From assembly GCF_004362745.1 (NCBI RefSeq), contig NZ_SNXY01000006.1, positions 868,001 through 932,000 of the forward strand: DNA of 64,000 nt. The letters are read 5' to 3'. This DNA comes from Oharaeibacter diazotrophicus. GTDB taxonomy: Bacteria; Pseudomonadota; Alphaproteobacteria; Rhizobiales; Pleomorphomonadaceae. The notes under the pieces were generated by a model that had not been told where the DNA came from, made no database searches, and saw nothing but the letters and a program-made list of their open reading frames with translations. Below, in pieces: positions 16,404 to 26,921 of the stretch (its first letter is position 1; each line of letters starts with the position of its first letter). Made by a program: the position numbers and the translations under genes.

Positions 16404-17924
16404 TCATGCCGGCGGCCGCCACCGCCGTTCGGCGAGGGCGCGGAACGGTGCGCCGCGCGGGCGCGGTACCGATCCGTCGATCACCTCGAGGCGGCCGAGC
16501 CGGTTCAGCGTGTGCAGCTTGTGGCCGGGCCAGCGTCCGCCGGGCGCGATGCGCGACACGACCGTCTGGGCGAAGCCGCCCTCGTCGAGCCGGGTGATCT
16601 CGGTGATCGCCAGCGCCTTGCCGTAGCCGAGGCTGCAATCCTGGACCGGGCGGAACAGCCGGTCGCCGACGCGGACCACCGCGCCGGCGGGCCGGGCGGT
16701 GGCGCGATCGATCAGCACCGGTTCGGCCTCGATCGGGCGCCACGGCCCGAGTGGCGAAGGGGCGTGGTGGATCACCAGCGTGTCGGAATAGCCGCCCTCC
16801 CCGTCGAAGGCGACCGAGGTCATCCACCAACGGCCGGCGTGCTCGAACAGGGTGGCGTCGGCGAGCGCGGCGCCGGAGATCAGCGTGGCGACGCGCTCCC
16901 AACGGTCGGGGAAGCGGGTGCAGCGCCAGAGCGCGACGTCGCCGGCGGCGGAGCTCTCCGGCACCATGTGCAGCGCGCCGTCCCAGTGCAACAGGAACGG
17001 ATAGGAGAGGTGCGTCGGCTGCTCGAGCACCGTCTCGGCCACCGAGACCGGCCCGCGCTCGCCCATCCGGACCACCGAGACGACGCCCTTGCCGGTGCGG
17101 TGGTCGAGGTCCTCGAAGAAGATCGCGCCCTGCCCGCCTTCGAATGCCGGGAAGGGGTCGGCGTAGAAGTGGCCGCCGGGGTCGGGCAGCACCGACCAGC
17201 CGGGACCGGAGAGATCGCCGCGCGCGAGGACGCCGTTGCCGTCGACATGGCGCCAGCCGACGCGCCAGTGCGGCGCCTCGCAGAGCAGGCGGTAGACAGC
17301 GCGCGTCGCTGTCGACGCGAGTTCGCGGGCGAGGATCCGCCCGGGCGGTCGCGGCGCGCCGCGCGGCGCGGCGGGGATCGCCGGCGGCTCGGGTCGCGCG
17401 CGGCCGCTCCGCCATGCCGCGGTCAGCGCCACCAGCGCCGTCGTGATCCGGGCGCCGACGGCGTCGAGTGCACCGGAGACGCCGACGGCCATCTCGGTGG
17501 AGGCATGCAGCCGTTCCAGCACCACGCCGCTCGCCGCCTCGGCGATCTCGACCACCGGCACCGCGCCGGCGAGGAGAGCCGCGAGCGCGGCATCGTCGCC
17601 GAAGCCGCCGTCATAGCGCACCACCAGCGTCGAGGCGCCGGGGGCGAGCGCGGGACGGGCGGAGAGGTCGACCACCATGTCGAACGTGCCGCCGGGAACG
17701 AGGCGCGCGGCGACGGCCGAGGCGTCCGCGACGTCGCCGCCGCCGGGTCGGCCGCCGCGCAGCAGCCGGCGCTCCATCACGAACAGGCCGTCCAGCCCCA
17801 CCGGCGGCGGCACCGGCGGCGCTGCCACGACCGCGACGTCGACGCCGGGCACCCCCAGCCGATCGGCGAGGCGCAGGTGCCAGCGCCGGACGCGGTCGGC
17901 CTCGATCCTGAGCGCGATGCGCAT
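16404..17924 (-). CDS. Beta-propeller protein of the GINT1/glycosyl-hydrolase-43-like type
   Basis: 506 residues. The first ~180 resemble a formyltransferase-like Rossmann module (VDVAVVAAPP, DMVVDLSARPAL). The second half (about 225-500) shows a five-bladed-propeller pattern: GGHFYADPFPAFEGGQGAIFFEDLDHRTGKG, THLSYPFLLHWDGALHMVPESS and DATLFEHAGRWWMTS. The family is known from the N-terminal domain of plant glucosamine inositolphosphorylceramide transferase and from many bacterial polysaccharide clusters. A transferase or sugar-binding role is plausible, but no activity can be assigned. It starts 3 bases after the upstream glycosyltransferase gene. Confidence 0.65.
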   Translation of the reverse strand: MRIALRIEADRVRRWHLRLADRLGVPGVDVAVVAAPPVPPPVGLDGLFVMERRLLRGGRPGGGDVADASAVAARLVPGGTFDMVVDLSARPALAPGASTLVVRYDGGFGDDAALAALLAGAVPVVEIAEAASGVVLERLHASTEMAVGVSGALDAVGARITTALVALTAAWRSGRARPEPPAIPAAPRGAPRPPGRILARELASTATRAVYRLLCEAPHWRVGWRHVDGNGVLARGDLSGPGWSVLPDPGGHFYADPFPAFEGGQGAIFFEDLDHRTGKGVVSVVRMGERGPVSVAETVLEQPTHLSYPFLLHWDGALHMVPESSAAGDVALWRCTRFPDRWERVATLISGAALADATLFEHAGRWWMTSVAFDGEGGYSDTLVIHHAPSPLGPWRPIEAEPVLIDRATARPAGAVVRVGDRLFRPVQDCSLGYGKALAITEITRLDEGGFAQTVVSRIAPGGRWPGHKLHTLNRLGRLEVIDGSVPRPRGAPFRALAERRWRPPA

Positions 17925-17927
17925 GGG

Positions 17928-19097
17928 TCAGCCCGCCCGCCCGAGGGCCTCGTCGATCAGCCGCTCGTAGGCGTCGACCATGGCGCCGAGCGAGTAGCGC
18001 TCGGCGAGCCGGCGCCCGGCGGCGACCAGACGGCCGCGCAGCGCCGCGTCGGCGAGCACGCCGTCGACGGCGCGGGCGAAGGCATCGGTGTCGGTGGTGT
18101 CGACGAAGACCGCGGCGGGACCATCGTCGCCGGCGAGCACTTCGCGGAGCACGTCGAGCCGGTTGGCGACCACCGGCACGCCGGCCTGGGCCGCCTCGAC
18201 CGCGGCGAGCCCGAAGGTCTCGGCCGCCGAGGGGAAAACGAAGACGTCGAGGGCGGCGAGGAAACGGCCGAGGGTCTCGGGGTCGAGTTCGCCGAGGAAG
18301 CGGACCCGGTCGGCGACGCCCTGCTCGGCGGCGAGGGCGGCGAGGCGGTCGTGGTCCGCGCCCTGGCCGGCGAGGGCCAGCGTCCAGCCGGGGCGGCCGG
18401 GCAGCAGGCGGATCGCGTCGTCGAGCCGCTTCATCGGGTGCAGCCGAGCGGCGCAGCCGATCACCGGCGTATCCACCGGCAGGCCGAAGCCGGCGCGGGC
18501 GGTGGCGCGGTCGACGTCTGTCGTCTTGTCCTCGAAGCCGTGCGGCACCTGGACGATGCGGGCGCGATAGGCGGCGGGGTGGCCCGCGAAGGCGCGCGCG
18601 GTGTCGTCGGAGTTGACGGTGACGCTGCGGAACAGGCCTAAGCTGCCGAACAGACGGTCGGCGGCGCGGATCGCACGGTTGGTGACGCCCTCGGCCGAAA
18701 CCTGGTTGGCGATGATCGGCGCCGAACTCACGAGGCGCACCAGCGGCGCGCCGACGATGTTGCCGTAGTGCTGGAAGGTCAGCACCACGTCCGGCCGGAT
18801 CCGGCGCACCGCCCCGGCGACGCGGACCGACAGCCGGATCAGGCCGCCGATGCCGGACGGGCGCTCGGTCATGCAGTGCACGACGTGGGGCAGCCGGTCG
18901 GCGCCGGCGGTGCGGCGGTAGAAGAACAGGTGGTGGACCTCGTGGCCGCGCCTTTCGAGCTCGCGGCCGAGCAGGCGCGAAATCTCCTGCGCCCCGGCGT
19001 TCTCTGCCTGGGTCTGCACCATGAGCACGCGCACGGGCGCGGCCGGCGCCGCGGTCCGGACCGGCGCGAGCGCCTCGACACGACCGATCGCGCTCAC
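17928..19097 (-). CDS. Glycosyltransferase family 4
   Basis: 389 residues, GT-B fold. The N-terminal domain starts VRVLMVQTQAENAGAQEISRLLGRELERRGHEVHHLFF. The C-terminal donor-binding domain has IGCAARLHPMKRLDDAI, the EQGVADRVRFLGEL loop and the retaining-GT4 motif PSAAETFGLAAVEA, with its two glutamates. The start is GTG at 19095-19097, overlapping the stop of the upstream hydrolase gene as GTGA. No plausible ATG lies nearby. It is a retaining transferase for one sugar of the repeat unit; donor and acceptor are unknown. Confidence 0.85.
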   Translation of the reverse strand: MSAIGRVEALAPVRTAAPAAPVRVLMVQTQAENAGAQEISRLLGRELERRGHEVHHLFFYRRTAGADRLPHVVHCMTERPSGIGGLIRLSVRVAGAVRRIRPDVVLTFQHYGNIVGAPLVRLVSSAPIIANQVSAEGVTNRAIRAADRLFGSLGLFRSVTVNSDDTARAFAGHPAAYRARIVQVPHGFEDKTTDVDRATARAGFGLPVDTPVIGCAARLHPMKRLDDAIRLLPGRPGWTLALAGQGADHDRLAALAAEQGVADRVRFLGELDPETLGRFLAALDVFVFPSAAETFGLAAVEAAQAGVPVVANRLDVLREVLAGDDGPAAVFVDTTDTDAFARAVDGVLADAALRGRLVAAGRRLAERYSLGAMVDAYERLIDEALGRAG

Positions 19098-20875
19098 GGC
19101 GACGCCCTCCCCGCGACAATCTCGACCACGTCCTCGACCGCGCCCAGCATGACCGAGCGCGCCGCGACCGGGGTGAGGTTGTGGTCGGTGGTGGCGATCA
19201 CCGAGACGGCGGCGTTCGGATAGGCGACGAGGCCGTGCCGCCCGAAATGGCGGGCGAGTTCCTCGAGCCCCTTGTCGTCGGCCCCGTAGATCAGGCGCAC
19301 CGGCACGCCGCGCTCGGCGAGGACGCGGAAGCGGCGGACGATCTCGGCGCGGACCGGGGCGAGCCCCGACACCGGCAGGCCGCGCCGCACCAGCGCCGCC
19401 TCGGCGAGGCCGGCGAGTTGGCGGGCGACGCCGGCGGCGATGCGGCCGACCCGGATCTCGCCGGAGACGAGCCGGCGCCACTGCCGGAGGCTGAGCGCCT
19501 GCCCGGCCTGCGCCGACACGGTGCGGGTGCCCGCGGCGATCAGCACGTCGAGGCGCTCGCGCGGGTCCCAGACGAAGCGCTGCGGGTTGACCAGCACGAC
19601 GCCGCGGACGCGCGGGTCCTGCGCGGCGGCGCGGAAGGCGAGGAAGGCGCCGCTGCAGCCGCCGGCGAGCACCACCGGCACGCCCTCGGCCGCCGCGACG
19701 TCGATCGCGGCCGTGACGTCGGCGTCGACGTGGTCGGCGTAGAGCACCTCGCGGTCGTCGAGCGAGAGCGAGTCGCCGACCGAGGAGACGTCGAAGCGCA
19801 GCACCGCGACGCCGGCGCGGGCGAGCATCCGCCCCTGCTCGACGGCGGCGCGGGCCCAGCCGGTGTGGCGGCTGCGGCCGGTGTTGAGCAGGATCACCGC
19901 GGCGCGCGGGCGGCCCTCGGCCGGCCGGGTCTCGACGCCGAACAGCCGGCCGTCGGGCCCGAAGCGGAAGGCGCGTTCGCGGAAGCCGTCGCCACGCAGT
20001 TCGGCGGCGGGCGGCGCCGTCGGCACGGCACGGCGCGCCGGCGCGGCGAGCCCGTCGGCGGCGAAGGCGGAAAGGTCGGCGAGGAGATCCGCGGGCGGCC
20101 GCGCCGCGGTCGGATCGAAGGTCAGCCGGCCGTAGTCGGAGAAGGGACGGCATTCCACCACGGCGGCCTCGCCGACGATCGCGCGGATCGCCGCGCCGCT
20201 GTCGCGGCCGGGCTTGTCGTAGGCGAGGACGCGGGCGACGCCCGGGAACGGCGCGGGCTTCAGCGCCTTGAGGCCCTGCAGCGTCTCGGCGGTGAAGCGG
20301 AAGCCGGCGACCGAGAGGCCGCCGTCGGGGACGTCCTCGGGATAGTGGCCGAGATAGTCGTCGATCAGGCGCGACCACACCGTCATCTCGCGGGCGTATT
20401 CGCGGCCGGACAGCACCGGCGCGAGCAGCACCATCGCCGAGACGCCGGCGATGCCCGGCGCGGCGGCGGCGGCGAGCGCGGCACCGACGCCGAAGCCGAC
20501 CAGCACGATCTCGTCGACGCCGGCGTGGCGGCGCAACGCCGCGGCGGCGGCGCCGACCGAGGCGGTCCAGCGCGCCACGTGGCCGGGGTCGAGGTGATCA
20601 CCGAGGCTGTCGAAGGTGCCCGGCAGGTCGTAGCGCAACGTCGGCAGGCCGCGGCCTGCAAAGGCGCCGGCGAGCGCGCGCCACGTCTCGGAGACGCAGT
20701 GCGCCTCGTAGCCGATCGAGGCGACCATGACGACGCCGCGCCGTGCCGCGCCGGGGTGCAGGAAGCCGGCGCAGCCCTCGAAGGCGATCGGCAGACCGCC
20801 CGCGACCGCCGTGGCGGCGAGCCCTTCGTCGTGCGCCGCGACGGTCTCCGCCGCCGGTCTCGCCAGTGCCGTCAT
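19094..20875 (-). CDS. Tandem alpha/beta-hydrolase protein lacking serine nucleophiles
   Basis: 593 residues made of two alpha/beta-hydrolase folds (about 20-275 and 295-590). Each begins with a strand-turn such as VVMVASIGYEAHC or AVILLNTGRSRHTGW. At the nucleophile elbow the first domain reads GFGVG (Gly129 instead of Ser) and the second GGCSG (Cys407). Relatives in EPS/exosortase clusters are single-domain hydrolases. The second domain could use cysteine, as dienelactone hydrolases do, while the first is probably non-catalytic. It is the first gene of a leftward operon with the GT4 and propeller genes, divergent from the flippase. Confidence 0.7.
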   Translation of the reverse strand: MTALARPAAETVAAHDEGLAATAVAGGLPIAFEGCAGFLHPGAARRGVVMVASIGYEAHCVSETWRALAGAFAGRGLPTLRYDLPGTFDSLGDHLDPGHVARWTASVGAAAAALRRHAGVDEIVLVGFGVGAALAAAAAPGIAGVSAMVLLAPVLSGREYAREMTVWSRLIDDYLGHYPEDVPDGGLSVAGFRFTAETLQGLKALKPAPFPGVARVLAYDKPGRDSGAAIRAIVGEAAVVECRPFSDYGRLTFDPTAARPPADLLADLSAFAADGLAAPARRAVPTAPPAAELRGDGFRERAFRFGPDGRLFGVETRPAEGRPRAAVILLNTGRSRHTGWARAAVEQGRMLARAGVAVLRFDVSSVGDSLSLDDREVLYADHVDADVTAAIDVAAAEGVPVVLAGGCSGAFLAFRAAAQDPRVRGVVLVNPQRFVWDPRERLDVLIAAGTRTVSAQAGQALSLRQWRRLVSGEIRVGRIAAGVARQLAGLAEAALVRRGLPVSGLAPVRAEIVRRFRVLAERGVPVRLIYGADDKGLEELARHFGRHGLVAYPNAAVSVIATTDHNLTPVAARSVMLGAVEDVVEIVAGRASP

Positions 20876-20920
20876 CGAACCTCCGACCGGGAAATTGCGG
20901 ATGCGACCCTAGCCTCGAAA

Positions 20921-20935
20921 GGTTGAGAAACAACC
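20921..20935. promoter_or_regulatory. Inverted repeat in the hydrolase/flippase divergent promoter
   Basis: GGTTG-N5-CAACC is a perfect inverted repeat in the 158-bp divergent region and the most A/T-rich patch there. It could be an operator serving both directions. No regulator can be named. Confidence 0.3.
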
Positions 20936-21033
20936 CAACCCGTCTTTCGGAAGTCGAGACAAGGGTTTTGCAATGTTGTGGGTCCAGAACGTGGATCGAA
21001 GGGCCGCTCCGGCCCGCGACCGAAGGCGGACCC

Positions 21034-22374
21034 GTGACGGCCATCGATCCCATCCGGCACACCCAGTCCGGCGTCGTGCGCGCGCTCTACGGCCGCGTCC
21101 GCTCCGCCATCGTGCCGCTCGCCTCGGTGCTGTTGAAGGTGGTCGCCGCCGGCACGATGGCGGTGGTGTTCGTGCTCGCCTCGCGCACGATGACGCCGCA
21201 CGACTTCGGCCGCCTGTCGGTCTGGTTCAACGCGCTGTCCTTCGTCGCGGTGTTCGCCGCCCTGTCGCAGGACGGGCTGATCGTCCGCCTGTGGTTCGAG
21301 TATCTCGCGCGCGGCGACCACGGCCTCGCCCGCGGCGCGGTCCGCAACGGCTGGATCGTCTCGATCGCCGGCGCCCTCGTCGCCGCCGCGGGCATCGGCA
21401 TCGGGCTCGAGATCCTCGGCGGCGCCGACGGCGACACCGCGACGGCCGGCGCGGCCTTCGTGTTCGCCAGCGCGATCGGCCTCTACGCCGCCAGCCTGAC
21501 GCGCAACGTCCGCGACGTCCTGGTCTCCGGCACCATCCAGGAACTGCCGTGGCGCTTCCTGCTGCTCGCCGTCAGCGGCTGGTGCCTCGTCGCCGGCGAG
21601 GCCATGACGCCGGCGCTGTTCTTCTGGACCGGCGCCGCCGGCTTCGCCGCCAGCATCCTCGGCCAGCGGCTCGCGCTCGACCGGCGCTATCCCGCCGCCG
21701 TGCGCAAGGCCGCACCGGCGCGCGAGGGCCGGCGCTGGGCCGCCCTCACCGGCCGGCTGCTGCTGCCGACGCTGATGGAGGCGACCAGTCAATATGCCGA
21801 GGTGATCCTGATCGGCCTCGTGCTCGACCCGGTCACCGCCGGCGGCTTCTTCGCCGTGCAGCGGATCGCCTCGGTGTTCCCGATGCTGTCGACGGGGCTC
21901 TTGTCCTACACCTTCGTGCGCACGCCGAAGTTCTACTTCGACGGCGAGACCGACAAGCTGCAGGCGATGTTCTCGCAGGCCGTGCGCCTCCTGCTCCTGT
22001 TCGTGCTGGCGACGCTGGCGGTGGTGGCGGTCGCCGGTCCGTTCCTGCTCGGCCTGTTCGGTCCGGAATACCGCGACGAATACGGCACGCTGGTGCTGCT
22101 CGGCCTCAGCTACGCCGTCATCGCCTGCGGCGGCACCGCCGGCATGAACCTCCTGTTCACCGGCCACGAACTCGCCTACGTCAGGATCCAGGCGGTCTAT
22201 CTCGTCGCCCGCATCGCGCTGGTGCTGCTGCTCGCCAGCCTCTACGGCAGCTTCGGCGCCGCCCTCGCCTTCCTCGCGGTCTCCGCGCCCTACACGCTGC
22301 TGCTGGTCGTCGCCAACCGCCGCCGCCTCGGCGCCGACCCGTCGGTGATGTCGCTGTTCCGCCGGCACGGCTGA
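21034..22374 (+). CDS. Polysaccharide flippase (Wzx-like, MATE/MOP superfamily)
   Basis: 446 residues with about 12 hydrophobic segments, the layout of Wzx-type lipid-linked oligosaccharide flippases: LASVLLKVVAAGTMAVVFVLASRTMTPHDFGRLSVW near the start and LLLPTLMEATSQYAEVILIGLVLDPVTAGGFFAVQRIAS in the middle. It should move the undecaprenyl-linked repeat unit across the inner membrane before polymerisation. The GTG start at 21034 has GAAGGCGGA upstream. The reading frame is open further 5' but only as low-complexity Arg/Pro sequence. Confidence 0.82.
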   Translation: MTAIDPIRHTQSGVVRALYGRVRSAIVPLASVLLKVVAAGTMAVVFVLASRTMTPHDFGRLSVWFNALSFVAVFAALSQDGLIVRLWFEYLARGDHGLARGAVRNGWIVSIAGALVAAAGIGIGLEILGGADGDTATAGAAFVFASAIGLYAASLTRNVRDVLVSGTIQELPWRFLLLAVSGWCLVAGEAMTPALFFWTGAAGFAASILGQRLALDRRYPAAVRKAAPAREGRRWAALTGRLLLPTLMEATSQYAEVILIGLVLDPVTAGGFFAVQRIASVFPMLSTGLLSYTFVRTPKFYFDGETDKLQAMFSQAVRLLLLFVLATLAVVAVAGPFLLGLFGPEYRDEYGTLVLLGLSYAVIACGGTAGMNLLFTGHELAYVRIQAVYLVARIALVLLLASLYGSFGAALAFLAVSAPYTLLLVVANRRRLGADPSVMSLFRRHG

Positions 22375-22388
22375 CCGGAGGGCGTGCG

Positions 22389-23642
22389 TCAGCGCGGCAG
22401 CCGCGCCGCGCGGGCACGCAGCCAGGCCTTGACCGCAGGATCGCTCGCCAACCCCTCGGCCACCGCGAAAGCTTGCGCGGCCTCGCCGCTCCGGCCGGCG
22501 GCGGCGAGCAGGTGGGCGCGGGTGGCGTGAAAGGGCTGATAGGTCGCGACACGAGCCGGATCGAGCGCCGCCAGCGCGGCGAGCCCCGCCTCGGGCCCCT
22601 TGACCTCCGCCAGCACGCCGGCACGGCCGACCAGCGCTCCCAGGCCGGGCGCGATCCGCACCAGCGCGTCGTAGAGCAGCGCCAGCGCCGCCCAATCGGT
22701 CACGCCGCGAAAACGCCGGGCCGCGTGCACGGCCTGGATCGCCGCCTCGTACTGGAACCGCCCGGGCGCTCCGAGCCGCCCGGCTCGGAGCAGTGTCGCC
22801 TCGGCCTCGGCGAGGACGACGGCGTCCCACGCGGCGGGGTCTTGCTCGGCGAGCGGCACATAGGCGCCCGTGCCGTCGCGCCGCGCGTTGCGGCGGGCCG
22901 AGACGAACAGCGTCAGCGCCAACAGCCCGAGCGCCTCCGGGTCCGGCAGCAAGGCGGCGACGAGGCGGGCGAGATGGATCGCCTCGCCGGCGACGCCGCC
23001 GTCGTCGTCGGCGAGGCTCCCGGACGACGGCATCCGCCCGTCGAAGTCGAGGGTGAAGGCGCCGTAGATCGCGGCGAGCACGGCGTCGAGCCGGGACGGC
23101 AACGCTTCCGGCGACGGCACCTCGAACGGGATGCCGGCGGCGCGGATCTTGGCCTTGGCCCGCACCAGCCGCTGCGCCATCGCCGACGGCGCCACCACGA
23201 ACAGGCCGGCGATCGCCTCGGCCTCGAAGCCGAGCACGGTCTGCAGCATCAGGGGCGCGTGCAGGGCGGGGTCGATGGCCGGATGGGCGCAGACGAACAG
23301 CAGCGTCAGCCGCTCGTCGGGCAAGCCGTCGGGCGCCTCGGCGGCGGCGGCCTCGGCCTCCTCGACCGCGAGCCGGAGGCGGTCCTCCGACGCGGTCGCG
23401 ACGCCGCGGCGGCGGGCGCCGTCGACCAGCCGGCGCCGGGCCGCGGTCAGCAGCCAGGCTTCGGGGCGCTCGGGCACGCCCGTGCGGGGCCAGTGCGCGA
23501 GGGCGGCGACCACCGCGTCGGCGAGCGCGTCCTCGGCGGCGGCGATGTCGCGCGAGCGCGCCGCGAGATAGGCGACGAGGCGGCCGAAGCCGGCGCGCAC
23601 CGCGCGCTCGGCCGCCTCGCGGGCAAGGTCGCCTCCGGTCAT
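22389..23642 (-). CDS. ECF sigma factor, ECF42 type (DUF6596)
   Basis: 417 residues. The first ~165 are sigma regions 2 and 4 (RLVAYLAARSRDIAAAEDALADAVVAALAHWP and LGFEAEAIAGLFVVAPSAMAQRLVRAKAKIRAAG). The remainder is the long C-terminal extension with TPR-like helices typical of ECF42 proteins, including FVCAHPAIDPALHAPLMLQTVLG between the regions. ECF42 factors have no classical anti-sigma factor; the extension is thought to control activity. It overlaps the upstream DGPF gene by 4 bases (ATGA), the diagnostic genomic partner. The pair is preceded by a sequence fitting an ECF42 target promoter, suggesting autoregulation. Confidence 0.88.
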   Translation of the reverse strand: MTGGDLAREAAERAVRAGFGRLVAYLAARSRDIAAAEDALADAVVAALAHWPRTGVPERPEAWLLTAARRRLVDGARRRGVATASEDRLRLAVEEAEAAAAEAPDGLPDERLTLLFVCAHPAIDPALHAPLMLQTVLGFEAEAIAGLFVVAPSAMAQRLVRAKAKIRAAGIPFEVPSPEALPSRLDAVLAAIYGAFTLDFDGRMPSSGSLADDDGGVAGEAIHLARLVAALLPDPEALGLLALTLFVSARRNARRDGTGAYVPLAEQDPAAWDAVVLAEAEATLLRAGRLGAPGRFQYEAAIQAVHAARRFRGVTDWAALALLYDALVRIAPGLGALVGRAGVLAEVKGPEAGLAALAALDPARVATYQPFHATRAHLLAAAGRSGEAAQAFAVAEGLASDPAVKAWLRARAARLPR

Positions 23643-23995
23643 TCCGGCATGGGCGTCGGCATGATCGGCCTGACCTCGACCGGCCCGTGGCCGATCGACG
23701 GCATCCGCGCCGCCCAGGCGAGCGCGGCGTCGAGGTCGGGGACGTCGATCAGGTAGTAGCCGCCGAGCTGTTCCTTGGTGTCGGCGTAGGGGCCGTCCTG
23801 GATCATCCGGCGCCCGCCCTCGACCCGGACCGTCGTCGCGGTCTCCGGGCCCTGGAGGGCGTTGCCGCCGACGAGCGCGCCGGCCTCGATCAGCGCCCTT
23901 GTATAGGCCATCCAAGCCTCCATCGGCGGCTGCGGCGGCGCGTCGGGGGCGGGGTTCCGCTCGTCGGCGACGTAGATCAGGAGCAGATACTGCAT
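23639..23995 (-). CDS. YCII/DGPF-domain protein, partner of the ECF42 sigma factor
   Basis: 118 residues of the YCII-related family: MQYLLLIYVADERN at the start, ALQGPETATTVRVEGG, then the family motif as DGPYADTKEQLGGYYLI (DGPF with Phe replaced by Tyr), and a C-terminal VEVRPI strand. Such ferredoxin-like-fold proteins are repeatedly linked to ECF42 genes. Their biochemical role is not established. The start is 42 bases downstream of the predicted transcription start and the end overlaps the sigma gene by 4 bases. Confidence 0.9.
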   Translation of the reverse strand: MQYLLLIYVADERNPAPDAPPQPPMEAWMAYTRALIEAGALVGGNALQGPETATTVRVEGGRRMIQDGPYADTKEQLGGYYLIDVPDLDAALAWAARMPSIGHGPVEVRPIMPTPMPE

Positions 23996-24043
23996 GGGTC
24001 TCGTCCTCCATCGGGATCACGCAGGCGTCGGCCTGCCGACCAT

Positions 24044-24070
24044 GACGCGCTCGCCCGTCGCCAATCGACA
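24044..24070 (-). promoter_or_regulatory. Predicted ECF42-dependent promoter
   Basis: On the minus strand, TGTCGA (24070-24065) and CGTC (24047-24044) are separated by 17 bases. These match the -35 and -10 elements described for ECF42 targets as I recall them. The site is 49 bases upstream of the DGPF start, in the 120-base gap after hupT, so the sigma/DGPF pair would be self-activating. Confidence 0.6.
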
Positions 24071-24115
24071 GCGGCCGACCGATTTTACGCGAGGACGACG
24101 CGGAACGCGTGACGA

Positions 24116-25463
24116 CTACGCCCCCGCGTCCGGCTCCGCTCGTCCGCGCGGCAGGCGGAGGGCGAAGGCGGCGCCTTCGGCGGAGGGGGCGAGGGCGAGT
24201 TCGCCGCCGTGCTCGCGGGCGATCGAGTAGCTGATCCAGAGGCCGAGGCCGGTGCCCTCCCCGACCGTCTTCGTGGTGAAGAACGGCTCGAAGATCTTGT
24301 CGGCGATCTCGGGGGCGACGCCGGGGCCGTTGTCGGCGACGCGGATCTCGACCATGTCCGGCCCGGCGGCACCGACCGAGACCTCGACGCGCGGATCGGG
24401 CCGGCCGCGCACGGCGTCGATGGCATTCTCGATCAGGTTGACCACCACCTGGTGCAGCTGGCCCTCCTGGCCCTCGGCGGTCGCGCCCGGCTCGGCCGAG
24501 ACCGAGATCGCGACGGCGTCGCCCTTGGCCTTGGCGGCCCAGGTCGCGGCGGTGCGCACCAGCCGTTCGAGGTCGACCGGGCGGCGGTCGCCGGGGCGGG
24601 TGAAGGACAGCCGGCGCAGGTTCCGCACGATGTCGGCGATGCGGACGGCGCCCTCGAGCGTGCCCTCGATCAGCGGCGCGAGGTCCTCGACAACGGCGTC
24701 GATGCGATGCGAACGCCGGAGTTCGTCCGGGTCGCCGCCGCGGTGCAGGGCGTCGAGATAGCCGGTCAGGCGCGTCCGGTAGCGGTCGAGGGTGTGGATG
24801 TTGCCGTAGACGAAGCTGATCGGGTTGTTGAGCTCGTGGGCGACGCCGGCGACGAGGCGGCCGAGGCTCGCCATCTTCTCCTGCTCGACCAGCTTGCGCT
24901 GGGCCTGCTGCAGTTCCTGGTGCGCCCGGTGCAGCGCCTCGTAGGCGCGCCGCAGTTCACCGATCGGCCGGCCGGTCAGCACGGCGCCGGCGCGGCGGCC
25001 GGCGTGGTCGAGCCGCGGCGAGGACGCCACCGCCATCAGGTCCGACACGCCGTCGCGGGTCAGGAAGCGCAGCTCGCGGTCGGACGGCTGCGCGGCCCCC
25101 GCGATGCCGGCGGCGGCGTCGCGGTCGGCCGGGGCGAGCCGGGCGGCGAGGGCCGAGCCGACGATCTCGGCCTCGGAAACGCCGGTGAGCCGCACGAAGG
25201 CCGGGTTTACCTGGACGATCCGGCCGGCGGCGTCGACCACCACGAGGATGTCCGACACCGAGGCGATCACGCTCGAGATGAAGGCCTGGGCCTCCTCGAG
25301 CTCGGAATTCTTGGCTTCGAGGTCGGTCTCGTAGCGCAGGAGGTCGGAGTAGACCTCGTCCATCTTGGCGATGACGTCGAGCCACATCGCCTCGCCGGCG
25401 CCGTCGAGCGCGGCGGTGCCGGGACCGGCGACGTGGTCGAGCAGGCGGTCGGGACGGCCCTTC

Positions 25464-25474
<11 letters not shown>
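24116..25474 (-). CDS. hupT: HupT/HoxJ-type sensor histidine kinase
   Basis: 452 residues with no membrane segments, so a soluble kinase. An N-terminal helical region is followed by a PAS domain (about 65-165, with [31 protein letters not shown]), a coiled coil (about 175-200), the phospho-acceptor box [14 protein letters not shown] (H213) and the ATPase domain with [18 protein letters not shown] and [10 protein letters not shown]. The family phosphorylates HupR/HoxA when the regulatory hydrogenase HupUV/HoxBC senses no hydrogen. It is the last gene of the hup-hyp operon and overlaps hupR by 11 bases. No hupUV genes lie in this window, so its sensory partner must be elsewhere or absent. Confidence 0.85.
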
Positions 25475-26909
<1,435 letters not shown>

Positions 26910-26921
26910 CGCGCCGCCGTC

